A DNA stretch of 64,000 nucleotides from Neolewinella aurantiaca (GTDB lineage: Bacteria; Bacteroidota; Bacteroidia; Chitinophagales; Saprospiraceae): contig NZ_VOXD01000016.1 in NCBI RefSeq assembly GCF_008014675.1, positions 78,981 through 142,980 of the forward strand. Direction: 5' to 3'. Under the pieces are notes generated by a model. It saw nothing but the letters and a program-made list of their open reading frames with translations, had not been told where the DNA came from and ran no database searches. The position numbers and the translations under genes are program-made. Within the stretch, counting starts at the first letter, position 1; each line of letters begins with the position of its first letter. Shown here piece by piece: positions 41,847-50,529 of this stretch.

Positions 41847-42968
41847 ATGCCCACCGCAGCTTCTTCCACCGCACCACCCGCCACCGCCTCCTGGATCGCG
41901 GGGATGGAACCCGATCAATACGATGCCAACCTCGCTTCCGGCGTCCGGCTCGCACTGGATGGCCTGACGGGTGAGAACGGCAGTGCCCGTACCACAAGTT
42001 GGGATTTTGGGGCTTACGTCGGAACGGGAGAAAACGATGAAGTAAATACCTATGCCCGCGAGGAAGTAGCCAGCGGGGCTGAGGCCCTTCTCTTTCGACT
42101 CTACCAGCAACCCGGGATAGAAGACATCAGGCAGGTCCTGAAGGGCATTGATCTCAAGGCTGTTTCACTGCACTGTACCCTTCGCTACCCGGGGCAAGAC
42201 CCCGCCGAGCTCTTTCGTGACCTCGTGCGCTACCTCCGTCAGGAAGGGATGGATCTGACGAGCATCTCCGGATCGGTAGATTTTGACCCGCTGCTGGATT
42301 GGTCCGAACCACCTTTCCCTCCGCTGATCCGCCTGCTGTTTTTCGTTTCGCGTTGGATGCCTGAGTTCTCCGTTCTTCAGGTCAATGCTGCAGGCTTCAA
42401 CAACGGTGTTTCCGAGGCCGATACCGAACTTGCGCTTACTATGGCAAAAGGCGCCGAATACCTGCGGCAAATAAATGAACACAATTACCCGGTAGCTCTC
42501 GCCAATAAGCACCTGCAGTTTGCCTTTACCCTGGGAACCTCTTTCTACGGCGATGTGGCCAAGCTGCGCGCTTTCCGCGCGCTGTGGTCTCAGGTCCTCG
42601 AGGAGTTGGGGCTTGAAGATGCCCCACTGGCACAAATCGCAGCGCACACGGACATCACGATCATGACGGGAGACGCAGGGGAAAATAAGCTCGCGCTTCA
42701 CCTCCAGGCCCTGGCTGCCGATCTCGGGGGCGCAGATATCTTCTTCCCCGCACCAGCTGAAGGGCCACAAAGAGAAGCCACTCCGGAAGGACGCGCTCAG
42801 GCCCGCGCTATCCCCAATGCTTTCGAACCCGAAGATAGCCTCTCCGATGCAGCATACGTTGATCATACTTACCTCGATGACCTCACCATTGCGCTGGTCA
42901 AGTCGGCCTGGACACGCTATAAGACCATCCAGGACCAGGGCGGGTTTGCCGAAGCCTCCGACTTTTAA
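41847..42968 (+). CDS. Short methylmalonyl-CoA mutase-like protein
   Basis: A protein of 373 residues that resembles the TIM-barrel of the methylmalonyl-CoA mutase small subunit: VNTYAREEVASGAEALLFRL, FSVLQVNAAGFNNGVSEADT, LQFAFTLGTSFYGDVAKLRAFRALW and AAHTDITIMTGDAGENKL (compare T.Q.P..N..R in typical members). There is no B12-binding domain and the protein stops at FAEASDF, making it about 80-250 residues shorter than usual subunits. No large-subunit gene (mutB) is adjacent; galM follows. It is probably an orphan or non-catalytic partner, but intact. Confidence 0.75.
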   Translation: MPTAASSTAPPATASWIAGMEPDQYDANLASGVRLALDGLTGENGSARTTSWDFGAYVGTGENDEVNTYAREEVASGAEALLFRLYQQPGIEDIRQVLKGIDLKAVSLHCTLRYPGQDPAELFRDLVRYLRQEGMDLTSISGSVDFDPLLDWSEPPFPPLIRLLFFVSRWMPEFSVLQVNAAGFNNGVSEADTELALTMAKGAEYLRQINEHNYPVALANKHLQFAFTLGTSFYGDVAKLRAFRALWSQVLEELGLEDAPLAQIAAHTDITIMTGDAGENKLALHLQALAADLGGADIFFPAPAEGPQREATPEGRAQARAIPNAFEPEDSLSDAAYVDHTYLDDLTIALVKSAWTRYKTIQDQGGFAEASDF

Positions 42969-43156
42969 TTCTTCCTTTTATCCGTTGTCGCAGGAATTTT
43001 ACGCTAGATGTCATTAGCGGTAAATCCGCCACGTCGGTAACCTGACGACTTTAACCCGGACGGAAGAAATCAGGACTTCAATCCTGTGTAAACACCCGCT
43101 GTGATCAGGTGTCCTACGAGCCACTGCACGTTAAATCTGCACCGAATAAGCAAAAT

Positions 43157-44176
43157 ATGCCTACAATTTCCGACAAAGCCTGGAGCCACCAGGCCAAACA
43201 ATTTACGCTCACCAACGCCCGGGGAAATACCGTAAAGCTTACGGATTATGGCGCTACTGTAACCTCCATTGTTATCGATGGCAAAGAAATGGTTTTGGGC
43301 TTCGATGACATACAGGGCTACCTCGGCGAACAACCCTACTTCGGAGCCACCATAGGGCGGTACGGAAACCGGATCGCTAAAGGGCAATTCACACTGGATG
43401 GAGAAACCTTTCAACTTCCCGTCAATAATGGCCCTAATTGTTTGCATGGAGGAATAGTTGCTTTCGATAAAAAAATCTGGAAAAGTGAGTTCTCCACCAA
43501 CGACAACGAAGCTTCAGTTGCTTTTTCGTTAGAGAGCGAAGACGGGGACGAGGGCTTTCCCGGCAAACTGAGTACCGAAGTCGTTTTCGTCTGGACGAAC
43601 AACAATGAACTGAAAATCCAATACCAGGCGGTTACGACGAAACCTACCGTCGTTAACCTCACCAATCACTCCTATTTCAACATTAGTGATGCCCCTACGA
43701 TAGAAGGGCTGGAACTGGAACTGAAAGCAGCGCAGTACGTCCCGGTCGACGACGCGTCTATTCCCCTCGGACACCTCGAACCGGTAACGGGTTCACCGTT
43801 CGATTTTACCACCGCGAAGCCGGTGGGCCAGGACCTCCGGGCCAATCATCCGCAAATAGAGATCGCCAACGGCTACGACCATACCTGGGTGATCGACGGA
43901 CATTCGGGAGAACTCCGGGAGTTCGCGCTGCTAACCGATCCGGTAAGCGGACGTAAACTGCGCGCTTTTACGACCGAACCAGGGGTTCAGGTTTTTACCG
44001 CAAACTTCGCTGAAGGGCAGTTCAAAGAAAGAAACGGCAGGCCGGTCCTGCCCTACGGTGCCATTTGCATGGAGACGCAGCATTTCCCCGACTCTCCCAA
44101 CCAGCCAAACTTTCCTTCAACGGTGCTGCGGCCGGGCGAGGTATACTCCAGTGCTACTGTCTACCGCTTTGAATAG
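43157..44176 (+). CDS. galM: Aldose 1-epimerase (mutarotase)
   Basis: A protein of 339 residues from the ATG at 43157 (MPTISDKAWSHQAKQF). Active-site elements are NGPNCLHGG, VNLTNHSYFNI with the catalytic His, ANGYDHTWVID and the Glu-containing ETQHFPDSPNQ. It interconverts alpha and beta anomers of aldoses in the cytoplasm. It overlaps the glycosyltransferase gene in the +1 frame by a few codons. Confidence 0.95.
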   Translation: MPTISDKAWSHQAKQFTLTNARGNTVKLTDYGATVTSIVIDGKEMVLGFDDIQGYLGEQPYFGATIGRYGNRIAKGQFTLDGETFQLPVNNGPNCLHGGIVAFDKKIWKSEFSTNDNEASVAFSLESEDGDEGFPGKLSTEVVFVWTNNNELKIQYQAVTTKPTVVNLTNHSYFNISDAPTIEGLELELKAAQYVPVDDASIPLGHLEPVTGSPFDFTTAKPVGQDLRANHPQIEIANGYDHTWVIDGHSGELREFALLTDPVSGRKLRAFTTEPGVQVFTANFAEGQFKERNGRPVLPYGAICMETQHFPDSPNQPNFPSTVLRPGEVYSSATVYRFE

Positions 44177-44852
44177 TTGGTGTTCGGTCATAATCCCGAC
44201 ACTGAACGAGGAGCGACACCTGCCCGATACGCTACGTCGTTTGCCGCTCGAGGAGGTTGAGGTGGTGATTTCCGACGGGGGGAGTTCCGATAATACGCGG
44301 CAGATCGCCCGCTCCTTCGGAGCGATTGTGGTTGTCTCCCCACCGGGGAGAGCCCGGCAACTTAATACCGGTGCAAGAGCAGCTTCCGGGCAATGGTTCT
44401 ACTTTTTGCACGCAGATACAACGCCACCCCAAAACCTTTCACTGCACCTGCGCGCCGCCGCCCAAATCGGTTTGCCTGCCCGTTTTGCGGTTCGTTTTGA
44501 TCGTGAAGATGAAAACAGGTGGCTGGCTTTGTTCGGGCGTATGAGCAAGTATGATGTCAGCGTCTTTCGCTTCGGAGACCAATCCCTTTTTTTGAGCCGT
44601 GAGCAGTTTCAATCGAGTGGAGGTTACCGGGAAGACCATGAGTTGATGGAAGGACATGAACTGGCGCGACGAATCGAAAAATCCGCAGGAGGATTTCGGG
44701 TAATGAACGGGGCCGTAACGACCTCTTCCCGGCGCTATCTCAGGTACGGAGTGGTGTTCACACAGTTGGTTTTTGTCCTGATCGTGGCACTCTATTACAG
44801 CGGTATTCCCCAGCGCAGGCTGGTGGAGATCTATAAGTGGGCGTTTTCATAG
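44169..44852 (+). CDS. Family 2 glycosyltransferase (TIGR04283-like)
   Basis: A protein of about 227 residues. SVIIPTLNEERHLPDTLRRL, VVISDGGSSDNT and the DxD-like FLHADTTPP mark a GT-A fold; LNTGARAASGQWFYFLHADT and RFGDQSLFLSREQF are typical of the rSAM/selenodomain-associated transferase group. The C-terminus has one membrane helix (VVFTQLVFVLIVALYYSG). No ATG is present: TTG 44169 (overlapping the galM stop) or GTG 44151 are the candidates. Acceptor and sugar are unknown. Confidence 0.85.
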   Translation: MNSWCSVIIPTLNEERHLPDTLRRLPLEEVEVVISDGGSSDNTRQIARSFGAIVVVSPPGRARQLNTGARAASGQWFYFLHADTTPPQNLSLHLRAAAQIGLPARFAVRFDREDENRWLALFGRMSKYDVSVFRFGDQSLFLSREQFQSSGGYREDHELMEGHELARRIEKSAGGFRVMNGAVTTSSRRYLRYGVVFTQLVFVLIVALYYSGIPQRRLVEIYKWAFS

Positions 44853-44857
44853 CAAGC

Positions 44858-45598
44858 TTATACAACGTAGCTTGGTGTTGACCGAAACGAGCCATCTTCC
44901 ATCCACTCGAGCATCAGATAAGCGGGGGGGAGCATCTCCTGCTGAAAAGCGGTGTTGTCGGGATTAATAAAGAAACTGGTTGGCGGGCAAAGATGAACCT
45001 CCAGGTTTTTCCACCTCACGGTACGCCCGGAGTGGAAATGGCCGCAAAAAACCTTGCGTGGCCGACGATCAGTGGTTAAAAGCTTAATCAGGTCATTAGT
45101 TTGCTTTAGTGGGTAGGTGTTGTCCATAAAGGTTACTCCCATCGGAACCGGAGGGTGGTGAAGAACTACACTGGCGTCGGGAGAGTTCTGAAGGGCGCGG
45201 CCAAGCCATTCGATCTGATTACTATCGACTTTTCCCATAGATGAATCCAGGAAAAGGAAATCCTGGTCTTTGACCCGAACCAGCCCCCGGATCGGGTCCT
45301 GATTATGGCCTCCGAGGAAAAAAGCGTTGCGCAGCATCACCCGATCATCGTGGTTGCCGGGAGTAAGGTAATAGGGAACGCCCAGGGGGTCCAGCCGGGC
45401 TCGAAGCATATGAAATATTTCCTGTTTGGGCTCAGCCGCGCAGAAGTCACCAGTAAGGAAAATCGCGTCAGGTTCGCGCTTCATTAGGTGCGCAAGCACC
45501 TTGTCTAACCGGGCGTTGACATCCAGCCCCATCAGCAGTTCGCCGATAGGTAGCAGGTGCAGGTCCGTGATTTGAGCTATTTTTACGTGCACGATCAA
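44858..45598 (-). CDS. Calcineurin-like metallophosphoesterase (CpdA type)
   Basis: A protein of 246 residues. The metal-binding motifs are complete: ITDLHL (DxH), FLTGDF (GD), TPGNHDD (GNHD), VVLHHPP and CGHFHSGR (GHxH). Order and length fit 3',5'-cyclic-AMP phosphodiesterases of the CpdA/Icc class, but substrate specificity cannot be read from motifs. The start is TTG 45598 or GTG 45592. It is convergent to the glycosyltransferase. Confidence 0.88.
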   Translation of the reverse strand: MIVHVKIAQITDLHLLPIGELLMGLDVNARLDKVLAHLMKREPDAIFLTGDFCAAEPKQEIFHMLRARLDPLGVPYYLTPGNHDDRVMLRNAFFLGGHNQDPIRGLVRVKDQDFLFLDSSMGKVDSNQIEWLGRALQNSPDASVVLHHPPVPMGVTFMDNTYPLKQTNDLIKLLTTDRRPRKVFCGHFHSGRTVRWKNLEVHLCPPTSFFINPDNTAFQQEMLPPAYLMLEWMEDGSFRSTPSYVV

Positions 45599-45671
45599 GG
45601 GGGTATCGAACGCTAAAGGTAGGGGTTAAGAAACTTAATCCAAACCACTTGCAATCAGATAAATTGTTTTT

Positions 45672-45691
45672 GGGCGCGGACGCAGGATGCA
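45672..45691 (-). repeat. Motif variant with one inserted base
   Basis: The minus strand reads TGCATCCTGCG-TCC-GCGCCC, with the same extra T as at 30257. It lies in the divergent gap between the phosphoesterase and HMG-CoA reductase genes. Confidence 0.75.
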
Positions 45692-45780
45692 ATGAATTAG
45701 GATTAAAGAGCATGGTTGGTTCATATGCTCAACACCGTAGCCCTTAACGTCGTTTCATCATTTACATTATTCTTTTATTC

Positions 45781-46926
45781 ATGCCATTACCTCCTACCGC
45801 TTTGTCTTTACTTAAAGGTGACACTTCCCTTCACAACTTAGACCTCCCTGAACTCGAAGGGCGCACCGCTCTCCCTACCGGGGAAGACCTGCGGGGGAAC
45901 ATCGAGAACTACATCGGCATGGCCCGTGTCCCCGTCGGGCTGGCAGGCCCGCTGTTGATCAGCGGCGAGGAAGCCTGCGGTGAAGTGATGGTGCCCCTTG
46001 CCACCACCGAAGGAGCGCTGGTTGCTTCTTACTCCAGAGGCATGAAAGCAATCACCAGCGCGGGTGGTGCCGTAGTACGGGTATTAGAAACAGGAGTTCA
46101 GCGCGCTCCTTACTTCAAGCTGGAGGACCTGCCAGCGGCCGGCAGATTTGTTGCCTGGGTACTGGCTCACCTCGAGGATTTTGCTGATATCACTTCGAAG
46201 ACTTCCCGCTACGCCAGGTTCAAAAAGGTTAAGCCAATTCTGGAAGGTAACAGTGTTACTCTCGTTTTCGAGTTTTTTACCGGAGATGCTGCCGGGCAAA
46301 ACATGGTGACGATCTGCACGGATCAAATCTGTCGTCATGTCATCGATGCATGTGGAGAAGTCATACAGGAATTCTACATCGAATCGAATGCATCGGGAGA
46401 TAAAAAGGCCAATCACCAGAGCTTCCAAAGCGTCCGTGGCCGTAAGGTCTCCATCGAAGTGACCTTGCCCCGCTCCGTGGTAGGAAAGGTGCTCAAGTCA
46501 ACTCCGGAGAACATGGAGCGCTTCGGTCGGGCCGCGGCTTACGGATCTTTGAAGACCGGCACACTGGGGGTTCAGGCGCACTGCGCCAACGGCCTGGCTG
46601 CACTGTTCATTGCTTGCGGACAAGACGCTGCTTGCGTTGCCGAAGCCGCTGTGGGCATCGTCCGGATGGAGGTAGACACAAACGGAGACCTCTACGTAGC
46701 GGGTACGTTTCCTAACCTCATCGTCGGTTCGGTCGGTGGCGGTACCCGGCTGGGTACCCAGCGCGAATGTCTCGAGATAATAGGTTGCTACGGTGCCGGC
46801 AAGGCTAACCGGCTTGCAGAAATCACCGCCGGCGTTTGCCTGGCGGGCGAGCTCTCTATCCTTGCGGCACTCGCCGAAGGACACTTCGTGCAGGCGCACG
46901 CCTCGCTGGGCAGACGTAAGGACTAA
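45781..46926 (+). CDS. Hydroxymethylglutaryl-CoA reductase
   Basis: A protein of 381 residues covering the catalytic core. It has ENYIGMARVPVGLAGPL, EGALVASYSRGMKAI with the catalytic Glu, GDAAGQNMV with the Asp, GDKKANHQSF with the Lys, and a C-terminal His in LAEGHFVQAHASLGR. No membrane anchor precedes it. It makes mevalonate for isoprenoids, so the organism likely uses the mevalonate pathway. Motif forms are nearer to class I than class II, with GSVGGGTRLGTQRECLEIIG at the NADP(H) site. Confidence 0.94.
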   Translation: MPLPPTALSLLKGDTSLHNLDLPELEGRTALPTGEDLRGNIENYIGMARVPVGLAGPLLISGEEACGEVMVPLATTEGALVASYSRGMKAITSAGGAVVRVLETGVQRAPYFKLEDLPAAGRFVAWVLAHLEDFADITSKTSRYARFKKVKPILEGNSVTLVFEFFTGDAAGQNMVTICTDQICRHVIDACGEVIQEFYIESNASGDKKANHQSFQSVRGRKVSIEVTLPRSVVGKVLKSTPENMERFGRAAAYGSLKTGTLGVQAHCANGLAALFIACGQDAACVAEAAVGIVRMEVDTNGDLYVAGTFPNLIVGSVGGGTRLGTQRECLEIIGCYGAGKANRLAEITAGVCLAGELSILAALAEGHFVQAHASLGRRKD

Positions 46927-46942
46927 ACCGTTGCCGACAGTT

Positions 46943-48490
46943 TTACATCTTCCGGAGCTCTTTCTTGAGAATTTTTCCCGTTGCACTCTGAGGCAATTCG
47001 GTCAGGAATTCTACCACGCGGGGGTATTTGTACGCTGCGATGCGTTCCTTGGTCCATTCGCGAAGGGCTTCGGAGGAAACCTCCTGGCCTGGTTTGAGTA
47101 CCACGCAGGCTTTGACTTCTTCTCCGTACTGATCGTCGGGTATACCAATTACGGCGACCATCGAAACGGCTTCGTGCTTCATCATAACGTCCTCCACTTC
47201 GCGGGGGTAAACGTTTAGCCCGCCACGGATGATCATATCTTTGGTACGGTCCACTACGTAGAAGAAGCCTTCTTCGTCTTTCGTCCCGACATCGCCGGAA
47301 TGCAGCCAGCCGTTTCTGATCGTTTTCACGTTCGCTTCCGGCTTGTTGTAGTACCCTTTTGTTACGTTATGACCACGGTAGATGATTTCACCTTTCTCTC
47401 CGTTGGGGACTTCCTTGCCGTCTTCGTCCACAATTTTTACCTCAACTCCCCAGACGGGTTTGCCAATCGAGCCCGGCTTCCTGCCTGATTCAATCTGGTT
47501 GAAGGTTACAACCGGGGAGCCTTCCGACATGCCGTAGCCCTCCAGAATTTCGACATTGAACCGTGCTTCAAAATCTTCCAGCACTTTTACGGGTAAAGAT
47601 GCTCCTCCGGAGAGGCACATTTTCAGGGTGTCGGATATGCCTCCGATGTCTACCTTGTCGCCCTGATAATTGAGCAGCCCCCAGTACATCGTCGGGACGC
47701 CGGCAAAGAAGGTTACTTTATGCTTCTCCATCAGTTCAAGCACGACTTCGGCATCGAAACGGGGCAACAATACGTTGGTGGTGGCCCGGTACACCCCCGC
47801 GTTCATCATCACGGTCATCGCGAAAATGTGGAAGAGAGGGAGTACAATCAAAAGAGTGTCCTCTGAGGTCGGCTTGAACAGATCGGCCGAGACTATTGCG
47901 TTCAGCGCAAGGTTGCTGTGGGTAAGTTCGGCTCCTTTGGGCTGACCGGTGGTACCGGAGGTGTAGATGATTACTGCGGTGTCTTCGGCTGAGGTAGCGA
48001 CGGTCTCGGCGACGGGCGATTGCCCGTTCATGAGCATGCCCAATGTTTTCAGGTCGGGGATCGGAGATGGATCGGTTGGCTTTGCCGTAATGACATAAAG
48101 GTCTTTACAACTGTCGGTAGCCACAAAACCGGCGTGCCCTTCCTCTAGCATCGGCAGGCCCGGTGCCCCCAGGAAACAGAAGTAAGCTTTTGCGTCAGAG
48201 TCCTGGAGGTGGTAAGCCACTTCGTCTTGCTTCAGCAATACGCTGAGCGGAACCACGATACCTCCGGCTTTCAGGATGCCGAAGTAGACCATCGGGAAGT
48301 AAGGCACGTTGAGGCAACTCAACGCGATCTTGTCGCCCGGTTCTATACCGTTAGCAATAAGGCCATTCGCAATTTGATTGGCGGCACCGTTTACCTGCGC
48401 GTACGAGAGGTGGGTGTCCTGGAAGATAAAGGCATCTTTAGCGGGATGTCTTCTCGCACTGTCTTCGAGGAAGGATGAAAGGTTTAGCAT
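46943..48490 (-). CDS. Long-chain fatty-acid-CoA ligase
   Basis: A protein of 515 residues of the adenylate-forming superfamily. The P-loop is IIYTSGTTGQPKGAELTH; later motifs are GYGMSEGSPVVTFN, WLHSGDVGTKDEEGFFYVVDR and the C-terminal Lys segment LPQSATGKILKKELR. It activates fatty acids (or another carboxylate) with ATP and CoA. The stop faces HMG-CoA reductase at a 16-nt distance. Chain-length preference is not known. Confidence 0.93.
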   Translation of the reverse strand: MLNLSSFLEDSARRHPAKDAFIFQDTHLSYAQVNGAANQIANGLIANGIEPGDKIALSCLNVPYFPMVYFGILKAGGIVVPLSVLLKQDEVAYHLQDSDAKAYFCFLGAPGLPMLEEGHAGFVATDSCKDLYVITAKPTDPSPIPDLKTLGMLMNGQSPVAETVATSAEDTAVIIYTSGTTGQPKGAELTHSNLALNAIVSADLFKPTSEDTLLIVLPLFHIFAMTVMMNAGVYRATTNVLLPRFDAEVVLELMEKHKVTFFAGVPTMYWGLLNYQGDKVDIGGISDTLKMCLSGGASLPVKVLEDFEARFNVEILEGYGMSEGSPVVTFNQIESGRKPGSIGKPVWGVEVKIVDEDGKEVPNGEKGEIIYRGHNVTKGYYNKPEANVKTIRNGWLHSGDVGTKDEEGFFYVVDRTKDMIIRGGLNVYPREVEDVMMKHEAVSMVAVIGIPDDQYGEEVKACVVLKPGQEVSSEALREWTKERIAAYKYPRVVEFLTELPQSATGKILKKELRKM

Positions 48491-48587
48491 GATCTTATCT
48501 TTAAGAACTCAACGTAAGGTCCGACCAATATATGCAACGCCAGCTCAGGAACGAAGTAGTTTTGACGCATCACTACTCAACGATGGC

Positions 48588-49184
48588 TCATTTCCGGTAT
48601 TTATCGCTTAGTCCACTCCCTTCCCGGATGTGCTCGATCACTTTTTGCAGCCGTCGTGCTTTGGTGACTTCCCGTTTCGCGTCGTTGATGGATTCGCAAA
48701 ACTCCCTTTGCTTGTAGGGCGTGAAACCGGAGTAGAGCTGCTCAAGTTCCGGATCGTTCCGGAATGCTTCCAGCAGTGCCGGGGGGAGCTCTGCCTCCGG
48801 AGCCTTAACTGGTGCCAGTTCTAATCCCTCTTTTTGGTTTTGGATGGCCTCGGTGAGGAAGCCCCGCAGCAGCTCTGGGTCCACTTCTTCCTGACTGGCG
48901 AAGCGGAGTTGCCGCTGACTTACCGTTTTCCCGGGGCTGGCGTTTACGAGTATTCCGTCGGGGTCAGACAAAAGCGCTCCCTGCCCGAACCAGACACCGA
49001 GGTAGGCTTTGGCGTAAAACAGACTGGCTACGTTCTTTTTGCCATAGCCGTAAACGGGGATGTTCCATTTTATACTTTCCTCAAGGTCAAAACTGAGAAG
49101 GACTTCGCGCATTGCCGTAAGGCCCGCCCGATAATGATCGGGGGCGTTCGCCAGGTAATCTTCAGGGGAGCTGGGTTTGTACAT
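48588..49184 (-). CDS. DUF1801/YdeI (OmdA)-type protein
   Basis: A protein of 198 residues. The N-terminal part (about 10-115) matches the DUF1801 fold (ESIKWNIPVYGYGKKNVASL, YLGVWFGQGALLSD). The C-terminal part (about 130-195) matches the OmdA/YdeI helical segment (PPALLEAFRNDPELEQLYSG and REFCESINDAKREVTKARR). The family is cytosolic and poorly characterised. It has no operon partner. Confidence 0.87.
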   Translation of the reverse strand: MYKPSSPEDYLANAPDHYRAGLTAMREVLLSFDLEESIKWNIPVYGYGKKNVASLFYAKAYLGVWFGQGALLSDPDGILVNASPGKTVSQRQLRFASQEEVDPELLRGFLTEAIQNQKEGLELAPVKAPEAELPPALLEAFRNDPELEQLYSGFTPYKQREFCESINDAKREVTKARRLQKVIEHIREGSGLSDKYRK

Positions 49185-49253
49185 TCGCCTTTGGGTTGAA
49201 GCGGCCTTTGGGCTTTCAGGAAAGTGCCGGGGCCGGCATATTCCTCAATTTAC

Positions 49254-50291
49254 CTAAACCTCGGCACCCAGCCAAACTTCGCATCCTTCGGTACAATTCT
49301 GACAGATGTCGATTTCCGAGCGGCCTTTGAGCAATTTGGTCCGGAAATCATCGTAAGCAGCTCCTTCCCATACCTGATCCAACGATTCTGTCTTCACATC
49401 GCCAAGGCGGTGGGTGACATCTTTATCGAAACAGCAGGGCGCCACGAGACCATCCCAGGTGATGACGCAGGAGTGCCAGAGTTTCCAGCAGTGGTTCTGC
49501 ATCTTGTTTTTCTGGCCATAGGTCCCATCCTTCTTTTTATAGTAGCGGGAATACTTCTCATTAGAGGGCATGAGTGGGTTGCCATGCTCGTAATCGTAGA
49601 GCTGAGCGGTTTTGAACTTCACCTCGTCGATGCCGATTTCATCGGCCAGGCGGACGACGTCGCCCATCTGGTGCTCGTTTGGCTTCACGACCAGAAACTG
49701 AAAGATAAGATGGGGAGTAGTGGAGTTGAGTTCTTTTTTCCACTTCACCAGGTTACGGGCGCCCTGAAGGACAGATTCCAGTTTGCCCTCTTTGCGGTAC
49801 TGCTCGTACACTTCCTGGGTCGTGCCGTCTACGGAAATAATGAGCCGGTCCAGCCCGCTCTCGATGGTGCGTTTGGCGTTGGCGTCGTTAAGGAAGTGTC
49901 CGTTGGTAGAGGTAATGGTATAAACGCCGCGGTCGGAAGCGTCTTTTACCATATCCAGAAAGTTGGGGTTGATGTAGGGCTCGCCCTGAAAGTAAAAGAT
50001 AAGGTAGATAAGGCGATCGGCGATTTCATCCATGGTGCGGCGGAAGAAGTCTGCCTTCAGGTTGCCGGTGGGGCGGGTGAATTCACGCAGCCCGCTCGGG
50101 CATTCCGGGCACCTCAGATTGCAGGCGGTTGTGGGCTCAAAAGAGACGGTGAAGGGCTTGCCCCATACCTGCGGTTTCTGCAGCCAGCGCGTGGCGTAGT
50201 AGCTGGCAACTACTTTTAACGCATTCCCGACCCTGCGGGGCGTTTGTTTGCGCAGAAAATTGAAGAGGTCGTTTGGGTATATTTTTGCCAT
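49254..50291 (-). CDS. Radical SAM/SPASM domain protein
   Basis: A protein of 345 residues. The SAM cluster motif CxxxCxxC is Cys57, Cys61, Cys64 in TTACNLRCPECPSG. The C-terminal SPASM part has CWKLWHSCVITWDGLVAPCC and DICQNCTEGCEVW, giving ligands for auxiliary Fe-S clusters. Such enzymes modify peptides or metabolites. No small precursor-peptide gene was found beside it, so a RiPP role is not supported by context. Confidence 0.9.
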   Translation of the reverse strand: MAKIYPNDLFNFLRKQTPRRVGNALKVVASYYATRWLQKPQVWGKPFTVSFEPTTACNLRCPECPSGLREFTRPTGNLKADFFRRTMDEIADRLIYLIFYFQGEPYINPNFLDMVKDASDRGVYTITSTNGHFLNDANAKRTIESGLDRLIISVDGTTQEVYEQYRKEGKLESVLQGARNLVKWKKELNSTTPHLIFQFLVVKPNEHQMGDVVRLADEIGIDEVKFKTAQLYDYEHGNPLMPSNEKYSRYYKKKDGTYGQKNKMQNHCWKLWHSCVITWDGLVAPCCFDKDVTHRLGDVKTESLDQVWEGAAYDDFRTKLLKGRSEIDICQNCTEGCEVWLGAEV

Positions 50292-50355
50292 TTGTGCAAA
50301 GATAGCAAGGAGGAAATGGAGTGCACAGGTTCAGTGTGTGATTACCGTCATTTTC

Positions 50356-50374
50356 AGGCGCGAACGCGGGTGCA
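50356..50374 (-). repeat. Dispersed motif copy
   Basis: The minus strand reads TGCACCCGCG-TTC-GCGCCT, two changes, in the same intergenic gap as the copy at 50465. Confidence 0.7.
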
Positions 50375-50464
50375 AGGCACGTATTCAGGGCAGGCCCGTT
50401 ACCGCAAAAAAGATGGCGATGAGGAAGTAATTCCTCATCGCCATTCGTTTAATCCAACAAATTT

Positions 50465-50483
50465 TGCACCTGCGTGAGCGCCT
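50465..50483 (+). repeat. Dispersed motif copy
   Basis: TGCACCTGCG-TGA-GCGCCT, one change. Read in the signal-peptide frame it gives C-T-C-V-S-A although it is intergenic. Confidence 0.8.
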
Positions 50484-50529
50484 GCTCTTTATCGGAGGTC
50501 GGGCATCAGCTGTGCGTCAGTAGTTGGGT

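Noticed and set aside
49254..50291. Radical SAM/SPASM gene as part of a RiPP cluster
   Set aside because: No small precursor gene, protease or exporter lies next to it; neighbours are a YdeI-type gene and an outer-membrane barrel gene.
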